Below are positions 44,104-53,227 of a stretch of DNA of 64,000 bases, one piece after another. The notes beneath the pieces are model-generated. The model saw nothing but the letters and a program-made list of their open reading frames with translations, did no database searches and was not told the DNA's origin. How positions within the stretch are numbered: the first letter of the stretch is position 1; each line of letters begins with the position of its first letter. The translations under genes and the position numbers were made by a program. The stretch lies in assembly GCF_012275535.1 (NCBI RefSeq), contig NZ_JAAVTK010000001.1, positions 310,001 through 374,000 on the forward strand, in the 5' to 3' direction. The DNA is from Hymenobacter artigasi. Lineage in GTDB: Bacteria; Bacteroidota; Bacteroidia; Cytophagales; Hymenobacteraceae.

Positions 44104-44284
44104 AAATAGTAGTCAGACCCCAAAGATAGTACTATAACAGGGAATACAACTCCTATACAACTCACACGAAGCGTACCTGATTATATACAATTAGCACGAA
44201 AAACAGGTTGTTGAACTAGAGACAATAAGCAGAAGCCACTCCAACCGTAGCCTCATGACAAAGATTCGTTACTGGTTAATCAGT

Positions 44285-44292
44285 TACCTTTG
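44285..44292 (+). promoter_or_regulatory. Possible promoter of the sugar O-methyltransferase gene
   Basis: TACCTTTG is an exact TAnnTTTG match, 117 bases before the ATG at 44409. No TTG lies at the expected distance. It is the only feature seen in the AT-rich 305-base gap 44104-44408. Confidence 0.4.
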
Positions 44293-44408
44293 CGCGAATC
44301 ATTTCATTTATAGGATTATTCTTGCACTTCAACTTGGTGTATACAATACTCTGACAACATACCCGATTCACCTTTTTAGGAACACTTGCCTGCTCAGTTT
44401 TGCTCCCT

Positions 44409-45443
44409 ATGACACATCTCGATAAACTGTACGCTGCATATCAAAAAGCCCCGGAAATCTTTCACGTTGGCAGGTACTGGCGTGCTTATGAACAGAAAAT
44501 TATTGAGGAGGTAAAAACAGCCGATATTAATGAATTACGCAGCGGCAAGTATCCTCTATTTTCCACTTTTGGTTTTAATGATTTAGTTTATCATTATCAT
44601 CCAACGATGCCAAGCTACGTTAAGACGGCCCGTAAATTAGTACGAAAACTATTTATTGACAACCGCGCTTCGCTGCCTTACTCGTTGAGAATAGAGGACA
44701 TACAGGAAATGGCCTATAGGCATTGCCTCATTCAGGGGCAGTTAATCGGAGCACGGCCTATTACGTCGATAGAAGCTAGTGAATTCGGCAACCCGCAAGA
44801 TGTATTTCAGTTTCAAGGCAAGAAATACACAATGAGTTTTTTGAATTTCTATCTGCGATACTGCTTCGCTCAGCAATTCATTGACCTTAAAGGTGATGAA
44901 ACCATTGTTGAGCTGGGCTCAGGGTCTGGCTATCAGACTGAAATTCTGAAAAAGCTATACCCCGGATTAACTATTCTATGTTTCGACCTGCCAGCTCAGC
45001 TTTATTTGTGCGAGCAGTATCTGTCTGGCGTTTTTGGAAGTGACATGATTGAAAGCTCCGAAAAGAACTTAGAATTGACTTCTTTATCCGGTATCAAAAA
45101 AGGGAAAATCAATTTCTTAGGCAACTGGCAAATGCCCTTACTCAAAGGGTTTGTATTCGATGTATTTTGGAATGCTGCCAGTTTTGGTGAAATGGAGCCT
45201 GAGATTGTAACAAACTATTTAAGCTATATAAAGGATGACGCAGCTTGGGTCTATCTCTTACAAGCCCGAAAGGGCAAGGAAAGCACTAAATCAACGGGAG
45301 TAGCGCAACCAATCCGATTTGAAGATTATCAAGCCATGCTTGCTAAATCGCATGATTTAATACGAGAGGAAGATGTTTATGAGGCAAATAGAAGGATGTC
45401 CAAAACCGGAGGATATTTCCAAGCAGTATGGAAGCATATATAA
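44409..45443 (+). CDS. Putative sugar O-methyltransferase
   Basis: A 344-residue protein. The N-terminal 150 residues are helical, with IQEMAYRHCLIQGQLIGARP. The C-terminal half is a class I SAM domain: motif I VELGSGSGYQTEILKKLYPG near residue 172, CFDLPAQLYLCEQYL for motif II, and FDVFWNAASFGEMEP later. This arrangement fits the TIGR04371-type methyltransferases found in surface polysaccharide clusters. The ATG at 44409 is used; a TTG three codons earlier is possible. The gene is AT-rich compared with the chromosome and lies with an acyltransferase gene in the inserted segment after lysA. Confidence 0.78.
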   Translation: MTHLDKLYAAYQKAPEIFHVGRYWRAYEQKIIEEVKTADINELRSGKYPLFSTFGFNDLVYHYHPTMPSYVKTARKLVRKLFIDNRASLPYSLRIEDIQEMAYRHCLIQGQLIGARPITSIEASEFGNPQDVFQFQGKKYTMSFLNFYLRYCFAQQFIDLKGDETIVELGSGSGYQTEILKKLYPGLTILCFDLPAQLYLCEQYLSGVFGSDMIESSEKNLELTSLSGIKKGKINFLGNWQMPLLKGFVFDVFWNAASFGEMEPEIVTNYLSYIKDDAAWVYLLQARKGKESTKSTGVAQPIRFEDYQAMLAKSHDLIREEDVYEANRRMSKTGGYFQAVWKHI

Positions 45444-45613
45444 TTTATAGGCACTAAGATATACTACAGCGACACTCCCGCTATGTGGCCTTAGTACTAC
45501 GCGGGATTACTAATTCAAGACAGACTGTTTTGTCTCGTTTCAGCGAAATGCATGCCGTGAAATCCTGATTTCCACTACCCTCATATGCAATAAGGTCAAC
45601 GAAGTTCCAGTAA

Positions 45614-46690
45614 ATGGTACCCCTCTCACTTCCTGCAAACCGTCCGAGGCTTGGCAACCTTGATTATCTGCGCGGCCTATCTGCCACAAGTATAATGATT
45701 TATCATTATACCACTTGGTCAACAGGCGAATTAAGTGCGCAAAGTTTTTTAGGGCGCATCGGCATTTATGGAGTAGCCATTTTTTACATATTAAGTGGAC
45801 TGACTCTGGCATATGCTTATAATAATCGCCTCTCTTTCTCCAAGACAAGTTTAGGCGACTTCTTTAAGAAAAGACTTTTCAGAATCCTTCCCTTGCTTTG
45901 GCTAGCAACGTTATTATCAATTGCTCTATCTAAGAAAATACCCGCAATTGCTGATATACTATTGAATTTATCAGGCCTTTTTGGTTTTTTTAAATGGAAT
46001 ACATACTTCGCAACAGGAGCATGGTCAATAGGTAATGAGTTAGTTTTTTATTCACTATTCCCTATTCTACTCATTGGGATGAATAAAAACCGATATTTAC
46101 AAGGTATAATCACCTTTTTCATTTTATCCTGCCACATCCTTTTCACTTTCCGCATTATCAACCCAAATGAGCTATTAGCAAAGCAATGGCACTTATATAC
46201 CAACCCATTTAATCAAATATTCTTTTTTTATGCTGGAATTTTGCTATATAAGTTATTTAGCAATACTATTCTAAAGAAATACACAGGCATTGGCATTGGT
46301 CTAACGGGGCTCTGCATCTTGTTATTCTACCCTAGCAGCACTATCAACGTAGATTTGGTAACTGGGATAAACAGAGTATTTTTCACTCTTAGTTGCTGTC
46401 TAATTTGTCTGAGCTTTTACAAATCACAGTATTTATTACCACAGCTATTGGATACCTGGTTAGCATTTCTGGGCAGAGCTAGTTATTCTATTTATCTTTT
46501 ACATCCTATTGTGTACGCAGTAGCAAAAGCCTTTTTTAAAATCTTGTCCAAACATTCCTTTGTATTACCAGAAGGGCTATTGTTAGCTGTTTCAATTATC
46601 GCAACCCTTTTCACAAGTTACTTTGTTCATAAGTATTTTGAAGTAAGATTTATACGAATTGGCGCGAAAAGCTATTTATCAAAGGAATAA
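45614..46690 (+). CDS. Acyltransferase-3 family (OafA-like) membrane O-acyltransferase
   Basis: A 358-residue protein with about 10 membrane helices. LDYLRGLSATSIMIYHYT near residue 16 holds the catalytic-type Arg and His of the family, and SYSIYLLHPIVYAVAKAFF near residue 293 is the conserved late helix. It should transfer an acyl group, often acetyl, to a sugar of a surface polysaccharide. It is among the most AT-rich genes in the window, with many A/T third positions. It follows the sugar methyltransferase by 170 bases. Together they may decorate the same glycan, but no glycosyltransferases are present here. Confidence 0.9.
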   Translation: MVPLSLPANRPRLGNLDYLRGLSATSIMIYHYTTWSTGELSAQSFLGRIGIYGVAIFYILSGLTLAYAYNNRLSFSKTSLGDFFKKRLFRILPLLWLATLLSIALSKKIPAIADILLNLSGLFGFFKWNTYFATGAWSIGNELVFYSLFPILLIGMNKNRYLQGIITFFILSCHILFTFRIINPNELLAKQWHLYTNPFNQIFFFYAGILLYKLFSNTILKKYTGIGIGLTGLCILLFYPSSTINVDLVTGINRVFFTLSCCLICLSFYKSQYLLPQLLDTWLAFLGRASYSIYLLHPIVYAVAKAFFKILSKHSFVLPEGLLLAVSIIATLFTSYFVHKYFEVRFIRIGAKSYLSKE

Positions 46691-46698
46691 CACAACAC

Positions 46699-46845
46699 CG
46701 AGTTGAGCAGCAGCTTCAACTCGCGCACCCGCCCCGCCGAAGCACGGCTGGACGCCAGCCGCGAGCTCCGCCTGATTCGCCAGCGCCAGACGTTTGATGA
46801 CCTGCTGGCCGGGTAGATTGGCGTGGCGGCCGGAGTACCAGCGTA
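46699..46845 (+). pseudogene. lysA: Truncated duplicate of the lysA 3' end
   Basis: Bases from 46699 align with the lysA 3' end starting near 41102. By eye there are about eight differences over the first 118 bases, then the similarity fades. Translation gives SSSFNSRTRPAEARLDASRE and so on, and one change turns CAG into an in-frame TAG. The fragment has no start and no N-terminal nine-tenths. A hairpin resembling the lysA terminator follows it. It is best read as the scar of an insertion or recombination event beside lysA. Confidence 0.88.
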
Positions 46846-46866
46846 GGCCGAACATATGTTATAAAA

Positions 46867-46917
46867 GGACCAAAGAGAAGGCCACCATACTCAGTATAGT
46901 GGCCTTCTCTTTGGCCC
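46867..46917. terminator. Terminator hairpin after the lysA fragment
   Basis: CCAAAGAGAAGGCCAC pairs with GTGGCCTTCTCTTTGG around an inner ATACT/AGTAT hairpin, followed by CCCTTTT. The shared GAAGGCC core suggests that it descends from the same ancestor as the terminator at 41275. Confidence 0.85.
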
Positions 46918-46977
46918 TTTTACAATGTGATGGTCGCGGTTTAGGCTCAACAACCTATTTTCGATTCACCATCGTTT

Positions 46978-47394
46978 TTACTTCTGCTCCAATAGCCAGA
47001 CCATGGCCTCATCTTCCGTTTCGAAGGTGCGGTAGGTATGCGACAGGCTACGTGAAGCCATTACAAACTGGTTGGTAACTAGGCGGGCAAACACATTGTG
47101 CGCCAGCAGAATAGCACCGCACCGATAACCGTTTTCCTTTACGGCGCGGGGCAGCCATTCGTTGGTCATCCAGTCCTGCTCGCTGGGGTTGTAGGGGGAC
47201 ATTTCGCGCTGGTCAACCAGCATTTTGCTCCACTGCCGCCGGGACAAGGCCTGGGCCGTATGCGTGAGCAAAGCCCGGAACTGCACCTGCTCGCGCGGGC
47301 CAGCACGGTATTCCAGCCGTAGGAAGCCTTCGGGCTCTTCCCAAATGCGCCCAATGCTGTTTTCGAAATAAAGGGAACGATTAGCCTTAATCAT
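46978..47394 (-). CDS. SpoIIAA/STAS-like small protein
   Basis: A 138-residue cytoplasmic protein. YFENSIGRIWEEPEGFLRLEY starts the fold; a WSKMLVDQREMSPY strand-turn follows, then WLPRAVKENGYRCGAILLA and a C-terminal FETEDEAMVWLLEQK. The last element matches the Asp-Glu-x-Ala-x-x-Trp-Leu ending shared with the proteins at 24525 and 56161. This is the SpoIIAA-like/STAS outline. The function is unknown. The ATG at 47394 is used rather than the TTG one codon earlier. GC is normal, so it is outside the low-GC island. Confidence 0.75.
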   Translation of the reverse strand: MIKANRSLYFENSIGRIWEEPEGFLRLEYRAGPREQVQFRALLTHTAQALSRRQWSKMLVDQREMSPYNPSEQDWMTNEWLPRAVKENGYRCGAILLAHNVFARLVTNQFVMASRSLSHTYRTFETEDEAMVWLLEQK

Positions 47395-47519
47395 CAACTA
47401 CTTACAAACAAGATAATCACCTTACGCTTAGGCAGCTGCCGTCGCCGTGAAGCGTCTGCGGGCGCATGCTTCAACCGCTAGCCCCCGACATAGGTTATAA
47501 ACTCGGCACTTTTTTTCAA

Positions 47520-48371
47520 TCAGCCCTTCCAGCTCCCAAACGCGCCCTGCTGGTAGTCGCGGTAGGCCTGCTGAATTTCGGCGTCGGTATTCATCACAAA
47601 TGGCCCCGCCGACACCACGGGCTCGCCAAAGGGCCGGGCGTGGCCCAGCAGCACCACGCTCGCCTCGTGCGCGGCGAGGGTCAGCTCATCACCGTCGTAG
47701 TTGAATTCGACCAGCTGCAGGGCTTGGGTTTCGGCACCGTTTACGCGCAGCGAGCCGCGCACAGTGTAAAAGAAGATGCTGCGCGCCGCCGCGATTGGCA
47801 GCGTAACCTGGCTGCCGGCCGGCAACTCCAGCCAGGCCAGTGCCACATCGGCCAGGGGCTGCACGGCCCCGGCGGTGCCCGCCCACTCGCCCGACACAGC
47901 GTGAATGACCACGCCGCCGGCCAGCGTCACGGCCGGTATTTCGTCTTTCTGCAGGCCGATGTAGCGCGGGGCCGTCATCTTATCCTTCGCCGGCAGGTTT
48001 ACCCACAGCTGCAGTATTTCGAGCGGCCCGCCGTTGGCTTTGAAATTATCGGAGGAAACTTCGGCGTGAATAAGGCCGCTGCCGGCCGTCATCCACTGAA
48101 TGCCCCCGGCTTCAATCACGCTCTCGTGCCCGCTGCTGTCTTTGTGCAGAATGTCGCCTTCGAGAATAAACGTCACCGTTTCGAAGCCCCGGTGTGGGTG
48201 CGGGCCAAAGGGCAGGCCCCGGTTGTGGGGCCGGTACACCTGCGGGCCGTGGTGGTTAAGGAATAGAAACGGGTCGATGTATTCAACCGAATTCGTGGGC
48301 AGGGCGCGGTAGGTGGTGAGGTCGGCGATGGGCGCGTTCACGGCGCGGTGCTGCTGCTTGATGGTACGCAT
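47520..48371 (-). CDS. Pirin family protein
   Basis: A 283-residue bicupin. The N-terminal cupin metal site is complete: His58 and His60 in PHPHRGFETVT, and His102 and Glu104 in GSGLIHAE. The C-terminal cupin starts near residue 160. Bacterial pirins include quercetin dioxygenases and redox-responsive proteins; which role applies here is unknown. The ATG at 48371 (MRTIKQQHR) fits the family start, whereas the frame upstream has no homology. A family A repeat lies 37 bases upstream of the start. Confidence 0.93.
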   Translation of the reverse strand: MRTIKQQHRAVNAPIADLTTYRALPTNSVEYIDPFLFLNHHGPQVYRPHNRGLPFGPHPHRGFETVTFILEGDILHKDSSGHESVIEAGGIQWMTAGSGLIHAEVSSDNFKANGGPLEILQLWVNLPAKDKMTAPRYIGLQKDEIPAVTLAGGVVIHAVSGEWAGTAGAVQPLADVALAWLELPAGSQVTLPIAAARSIFFYTVRGSLRVNGAETQALQLVEFNYDGDELTLAAHEASVVLLGHARPFGEPVVSAGPFVMNTDAEIQQAYRDYQQGAFGSWKG

Positions 48372-48407
48372 GGAGCGGAAAGTGAATAGGGAATGGAGAA
48401 ATATGGC

Positions 48408-48497
48408 CGTCATGCAGCGCGCAGCGAAGCATCTTTACCGCAGTGCTAAACATGATTAGTTGAGCAGTAAAGATGCTTCGCTGCGCGCTGCATGACG
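48408..48497. repeat. Family A inverted repeat
   Basis: CGTCATGCAGCGCGCAGCGA and onwards, and the complement ending CGCTGCGCGCTGCATGACG, flank a spacer of about 25 bases. It lies between the pirin start and the Gfo/Idh/MocA stop. Confidence 0.9.
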
Positions 48498-48529
48498 CGG
48501 TCTGCTAAAGCCATCAACCGGCTTAAGGT

Positions 48530-49873
48530 TTACGCCTCCTCCTTCGGGGCTTCGCCCCGAAAAGCGTCCATTTTAGCCACGGCAGGCAGCTTCACGGGCC
48601 GGTTCTCTTTGGCCGACAAATAGATGGCTTCCATGATGCGCTGGTCCTGCAGGCCTTCTTCGCCGGGGGTGTAGGGCGTTTTGTTCTGGCGCACGCACTC
48701 GGCCATGTGGTCCATTTCGAGGGCAAACTGGTCTTTCTGCGGGTCGTTGGGCGTCTCCTTCACCTGCTGGCCGCCGGGGGCGTGAATGCGCTCCTGGTGC
48801 AGGCCGTGGTAGGGGAAAGCGGGGTCCATTTTGATGCTACCGGTTTCGGCATACACCGTGTAGCTCTTGTTGTTGAAAGAGCCGTAGCCCGTCATACACT
48901 GCGAAATGGCGCCGCTGGGGAAGCGCAGCGTGAAGCTCACGTTCTCTTCAATTTCCCGGAACCGGTCGTCGCCCGGCGTGCTGTAAATCTGGGCCGAAAC
49001 CTCGGTGGGCTCCTCGCCCAGCAGGAAGCGCGTGGTGTTGAGGCAGTACAGGCCCACGTCGGGGAGCGAGCCGCCGCCGGCCAGGGCCTTTTTGTGCCGC
49101 CACTGCTGGTCGTGGGCCTGGTTCTGGGTGTTCATCATCTGCAGCATCTTGGTGGCGCCGTAGGTTTTGTCGCGCACCAGTTTCATGGCCGCCCGGTTCA
49201 GGGGCTCGTACTGAATGCGGTAGGCAATCATGAGCTTTTTGCTGGCCTTTTTGCAGGCCTCAATCATTTCCTCGCACTCTTTCACGGAGTTGGCCATCGG
49301 CTTTTCGCAGAGAATGTGCTTGCCGGCCTTGGCCCCGCGTAGCGTGAATTCGTGGTGCATGGAATTGGGCAGCACAATGTAAATCACCTCCACTTCGGGG
49401 TTGTCCTTGAGCTTATCGTAGGTCTGGTACGAGTAGCAGCTACCGAGCTTGATGCCGTACTGCTTGGCCACCTTGGCCATCTTATCGGCGTCGCCGCTCA
49501 CCAGCGCCACCGGTTTGGCGTGCTTGCTCTTGGCAAAAGCGGGCAGTATCTCATTGAGCGTGAGGTGACCCAGGCCCACCAGCGCGTAGCCCACGCGGCG
49601 GTCGGGCGCATCGGGGTTGAAGGGCTCAGCGCCTTTGGGGTCGGTGGGTGCTTCGAGGGGCGGCAGCTTGATGTCGAGCGGGCCGGTGGTGGGCGCGGCG
49701 GCAGCTTCGGCGGCTTGGTGGGCTTCGGCGGCGGCGATGGGCAGGGCGCTGGCCACGCCCACGGCCAGCAGGCCCCGCCCGGCGTGGTTGATAAAATGAC
49801 GGCGCGACTCATCGTAGCCGTTTTCGGCTTCGGCACTGAAGGCGGTATTAAAGGCAGTGTTTTCCTGGAACAT
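48530..49873 (-). CDS. Tat-exported Gfo/Idh/MocA family oxidoreductase
   Basis: A 447-residue enzyme. The N-terminus carries a twin-arginine signal (Arg24-Arg25 in SRRHFINHAG, then a hydrophobic stretch), so it is exported folded with its cofactor. The Rossmann domain starts at VGYALVGLGHLTLNEILPAF near residue 94, followed by CEKPMANSVKECEEMI with the conserved Glu-Lys-Pro, and MIAYRIQYEPLN before the C-terminal substrate domain. It is similar to glucose-fructose oxidoreductase and related sugar dehydrogenases with tightly bound NADP. The substrate is probably a sugar or cyclitol; the specificity is not known. Confidence 0.92.
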   Translation of the reverse strand: MFQENTAFNTAFSAEAENGYDESRRHFINHAGRGLLAVGVASALPIAAAEAHQAAEAAAAPTTGPLDIKLPPLEAPTDPKGAEPFNPDAPDRRVGYALVGLGHLTLNEILPAFAKSKHAKPVALVSGDADKMAKVAKQYGIKLGSCYSYQTYDKLKDNPEVEVIYIVLPNSMHHEFTLRGAKAGKHILCEKPMANSVKECEEMIEACKKASKKLMIAYRIQYEPLNRAAMKLVRDKTYGATKMLQMMNTQNQAHDQQWRHKKALAGGGSLPDVGLYCLNTTRFLLGEEPTEVSAQIYSTPGDDRFREIEENVSFTLRFPSGAISQCMTGYGSFNNKSYTVYAETGSIKMDPAFPYHGLHQERIHAPGGQQVKETPNDPQKDQFALEMDHMAECVRQNKTPYTPGEEGLQDQRIMEAIYLSAKENRPVKLPAVAKMDAFRGEAPKEEA

Positions 49874-50063
49874 GGGGTTGGGACGGGGAAAGGCGGGGAT
49901 TGGGTATCAGCAGGGTTGCTTACGTGCCCGGCCGGGACTAAAGTTGCCCCGTGCCACCGTGCGGTTGGGCTTATTGTCCCGGTTTTACACAATTATTTCC
50001 AACCAATAAAACCCTAGTATATTTATAGCCCCGCATTGGGTTTGCTCACTCTTTAACTTGCTG

Positions 50064-52154
50064 ATGAAGGACTTTACTCGCTCGTTTTTCCCCCTTATTG
50101 TTGCCTTGGCCGCCGGTAGTCTGGTCCCGGCCCGGGCGCAGGCCCAAACGGCCGTCACGCCCATTGGCACTATTCAGGGCACCGGGGCGGTGGCCACGGC
50201 GGGCACCTATACCATTGAGGGCGTGGTGACGGGCGTGTACGCCGACCTGAGCCCGGCCGGCTTCTACATCCAGAACGACGCGGCCAGCGCCGACGGCAAC
50301 CCCGCCACTTCCGATGCCCTATTTGTGGCGCAAACCAGCCCCACGGTGGCCGTGGGCAGCCGCCTGCGCATTACCGGCGCGGTGCAGGAAGGCCCCGCCT
50401 CCCCGTCGTTCAACCAAGCGGTGCTCACCTCGCCCGCCATCACGGTGCTGGCGGCCAGCAGCGCCCAGCCGGCTTTCAGTGTTATCGATAATGCCACGTT
50501 CTCGATGGCCGACGCCGAGCCGCTGGAAGGCATGCGGGTGCAGTTTGCGGCCCCCATTACGGTATCGGACGTGGCGGCGCTGAAATCGCGCGGCGAGCTG
50601 AATATTTCCCTGCGCGGCCTCGTGTACCAGCCCACGCAGTTCGTGGACCCCAACGACAACCCCGCCAGCGGCACCAGCAGCAGCGGCACCAGCAACGTGC
50701 CCGCCGTGAACGCCTACCAGGCCGACAACGTGAACAAAAGCCTGCTGCTGGACGACGGCCGCGCCACCAGCAACCCCACCCCCATCCCCTACCTCGACGC
50801 TGCCACCCAGACCCTGCGGGTAGGCAGCACCGTGGCCAGCCTGCGCGGCATCATGGGCTACGGCAGCAGCAAGTGGCGCATCCAGCCCCTGGCCGGGGCC
50901 GACGCGCCGACAGTGGTTTCGGTGCGCCCCCCGGTGCCCACCTTCGGGCCAATTGACGTAAAAATCGCCAGCATGAACGTGCTCAATTTCTTCAACGGCG
51001 ACGGGCTGGGCGCGGGCTTCCCCACCTCGCGCGGGGCCAAAACGCTGGCCGACTTCCAGCGCCAGCGCAGCAAAATTCTCGTGGCCCTGTCCCAGATGAA
51101 CGCCGACGTGCTGGGCCTGATGGAAGTGGAGAACGACGGTACCGGGGCCAACTCGGCCGTGCAGGACCTGGTGAACGGCCTCAACCAGCTCATGGGCGCG
51201 GGCACCTACGCCTTCGTAAACGATGGCGGTGCCAACGCCCAGCCCAACGATACCGACCTCATTCACTGCGTTATCCTCTACAAGCCGGCGGCGGTGACGC
51301 TCTACGGCCCGGCCCTGCTGGTAACGGCAACCGGCATTTTTGAGCGCCCGCCGCTGGCGCAGTTGTTCATTACCAACCGCGCCACGCCCGCCCGCGACAC
51401 ATTTGCGCTCATCGTCAATCACCTGAAGTCGAAGGCCAGCGGCACCGGGACCAACGCCGACCAGGGCGATGGCCAGGGCGCCTCTAACCCGCGCCGCAAG
51501 AGCCAGGCCACGGGCCTGGTTCAGTTCATCAACACCGTGGTGAAGCCCGCCGGCACGCGCTACGTGGTGAGCGTGGGCGACTACAACGCCAACTACGAGG
51601 AAGACCCGATGGACATTATGCGGGCCGCCGGCTTCGTGCTGCCCAGCCCCGCCAGCAGCGCCTCCTACCTGTTCAACGGCCTGAGCGGCAGCCTCGACCA
51701 CGCCGTGCTCAGCGACAACCTGGTGAGCCACGCGGCCGTGGAAAAGTGGCACATCAATGCCAGCGAGCCCGAGTTTCTGGAGTATAGCATAGCCGGCGCG
51801 GCCACCGACATCACCAGCCCCTTCCGCTCTTCCGACCACGACCCGGTGCTCATCGGACTCAATTTCCGCACCACCGTCACGGCCACCGGCCGGGCCGCCA
51901 CGGGTGGGCAAATCGACATTTTCCCCAACCCCGCCCCCGGCGCGTTCAACCTCCGCATCAGCGGCTTCGCGGCGCAGCCCCTGACGCTGGAAGTGGTATC
52001 GGTACTGGGCCAGCAGCTGCTTGCGCTGCACGGCACGGCCGAGGAGCTGCAGGCCGAAATCGGAACGCGCACGGCGCGGCTGGCGGCCGGCACCTACGTG
52101 CTACGCCTGAGCGGCACCGGTTTCAGCCAGGTGCAGCGGGTGGTGAAGCTGTAG
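50064..52154 (+). CDS. Secreted ExeM/NucH-like endonuclease/phosphatase with T9SS sorting domain
   Basis: A 696-residue protein. After a signal peptide (cleaved near RAQA), an OB-fold-like domain (IQGTGAVATAGTYTIEGVVT through GNPATSDALFV) covers about residues 35-200. The endonuclease/exonuclease/phosphatase domain spans about 300-600, with Glu354/356 in MEVEND, His453 in NHLKSK, Asp506 in GDYNAN and Asp591-His592 in SSDHDPV, so the catalytic set is complete. The last 80 residues (IDIFPNPAPGAFNLRISGF to the end) are a type A T9SS domain. It probably degrades extracellular DNA for phosphate or biofilm turnover. A paralogue starts at 61948. Start ATG 50064; TTG 50058 is possible. Confidence 0.9.
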   Translation: MKDFTRSFFPLIVALAAGSLVPARAQAQTAVTPIGTIQGTGAVATAGTYTIEGVVTGVYADLSPAGFYIQNDAASADGNPATSDALFVAQTSPTVAVGSRLRITGAVQEGPASPSFNQAVLTSPAITVLAASSAQPAFSVIDNATFSMADAEPLEGMRVQFAAPITVSDVAALKSRGELNISLRGLVYQPTQFVDPNDNPASGTSSSGTSNVPAVNAYQADNVNKSLLLDDGRATSNPTPIPYLDAATQTLRVGSTVASLRGIMGYGSSKWRIQPLAGADAPTVVSVRPPVPTFGPIDVKIASMNVLNFFNGDGLGAGFPTSRGAKTLADFQRQRSKILVALSQMNADVLGLMEVENDGTGANSAVQDLVNGLNQLMGAGTYAFVNDGGANAQPNDTDLIHCVILYKPAAVTLYGPALLVTATGIFERPPLAQLFITNRATPARDTFALIVNHLKSKASGTGTNADQGDGQGASNPRRKSQATGLVQFINTVVKPAGTRYVVSVGDYNANYEEDPMDIMRAAGFVLPSPASSASYLFNGLSGSLDHAVLSDNLVSHAAVEKWHINASEPEFLEYSIAGAATDITSPFRSSDHDPVLIGLNFRTTVTATGRAATGGQIDIFPNPAPGAFNLRISGFAAQPLTLEVVSVLGQQLLALHGTAEELQAEIGTRTARLAAGTYVLRLSGTGFSQVQRVVKL

Positions 52155-52189
52155 CTTTGCCGGAGCGAAACCACTCGCTCGAATGCACT

Positions 52190-52297
52190 AAAACAGAACG
52201 TCATGCTGAGCGCAGCCGAAGCATCTCTACCGCAACAGTAAATAGATTACTTACGCAGTAGAGATGCTTCGGCTGCGCTCAGCATGACGTTCTGTTT
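52190..52297. repeat. Family A inverted repeat with extended arms
   Basis: AAACAGAACGTCATGCTGAG and onwards, and the complement ending CTCAGCATGACGTTCTGTTT, form arms of about 42 bases with one mismatch. It lies 36 bases after the nuclease stop and 22 bases before the pentapeptide gene, and may serve as terminator. Confidence 0.92.
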
Positions 52298-52318
52298 TAT
52301 CTATAAAAACCTATTCCG

Positions 52319-52927
52319 ATGGCCATTAAGCCCCGCCGCAAGCCCACTGTCCTCCGCAAGCCCACCCATTTCCCCGCCGAGAACGTGGCCGAACGCTGGG
52401 ATGCCCGCCACCTGCTGGGCCACACTGAATTTGATGAATACCGCTTCGTGAGCTGCGATTTCAGCGGGGCCGATTTCAGCCGGCTGCGCTTCACCGACTG
52501 CCTCTTTGAGCACTGCAACCTGAGTTCGGCCAAGCTGGCGGGCACGGCCCTGCAGAACGTGGCTTTTGCCGATTGCAAGCTGCTGGGCCTGCAGTTCACG
52601 GCCTGCCGCGACATGCTGTTTGGGGTGCATTTCGACCAGTGCCAGCTGCGCTACGCCTCGTTTGCGGGGCGCGTGATGCCGGGCACGCGCTTCGTGGGCT
52701 GCACCCTGGAAGAAGCCGATTTTGCCGATGCCGACCTTTCGGCGGCCGTGTTCCAGGGCTGCGCGCTGGCCGGGGCCACGTTCCAGAACACGCGGCTGGC
52801 CGAAGCGGATTTTCGCAGTGCCACCGGCTTCGTTATCGACCCCGAGCGCAACGTCATCACCGGAGCGCATTTCACGCTGAGCGGTCTGCTGGGCGTGGTG
52901 GCCAAGTACAATCTGGTGGTGGAGTAA
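52319..52927 (+). CDS. Pentapeptide repeat protein (Qnr/McbG-like)
   Basis: A 202-residue right-handed beta-helix protein. About 25 five-residue repeats of the A(D/N)Lxx type run from residue 40 to 175; clear examples are CDFSGADFSRLRFTDC, CNLSSAKLAGTAL and ADFADADLSAAVF, with a short break near residue 90. The architecture and size match McbG and Qnr proteins, which mimic B-form DNA and protect gyrase. Whether it protects gyrase here is not shown by the sequence. It is a single-gene unit bounded by repeat 52190. Confidence 0.92.
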   Translation: MAIKPRRKPTVLRKPTHFPAENVAERWDARHLLGHTEFDEYRFVSCDFSGADFSRLRFTDCLFEHCNLSSAKLAGTALQNVAFADCKLLGLQFTACRDMLFGVHFDQCQLRYASFAGRVMPGTRFVGCTLEEADFADADLSAAVFQGCALAGATFQNTRLAEADFRSATGFVIDPERNVITGAHFTLSGLLGVVAKYNLVVE

Positions 52928-53069
52928 GCCCGGGTCAGACACCGTCGGAGAATTCGCAAAAGCCCCCTTTTTAGCCCAAAAACCGGCTTTCCCCGTTGGC
53001 CAAACTTCCGGTTTCGATTTCGACTAGTAGATTGCGTTAGAATTCCCATCTCTGCCCGAAAGCGGCCAC

Positions 53070-53097
53070 TTGACAAACGAGCGGCGCCCTACTTTCG
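53070..53097 (+). promoter_or_regulatory. Possible promoter of the LacI-type regulator
   Basis: TTG (53070-53072) followed after 17 bases by TACTTTCG (53090-53097) approximates the Bacteroidetes TTG/TAnnTTTG promoter with one mismatch. It would leave a 5' leader of about 120 bases, in which I see no further element. The rest of the gap 52928-53069 is featureless. Confidence 0.4.
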
Positions 53098-53227
53098 GCT
53101 AATTGTCAGCACCCCGCGCCGCGATACGGTTGGGCCCTCCGGCCCTCGTTTTCGGCCGGGCCAGAACCCGTCGCCGCTGGCCGCACTTGCCAGCACGGGC
53201 ATTTTCTCACTTCGCTACAACGACCAG

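Noticed and set aside
44104..44408. Possible origin or attachment site in the AT-rich gap
   Set aside because: Apart from a -7-like box no clustered DnaA-type boxes, direct repeats or tRNA 3' ends were seen; the low GC matches the surrounding island.
46691..46977. Integrase or transposase remnant at the island edge
   Set aside because: I looked for one because of the lysA duplication, but only the lysA fragment and its terminator are readable there.
50319..52031. 570-codon minus-strand ORF opposite the first nuclease
   Set aside because: Antisense shadow of a real, domain-rich gene.
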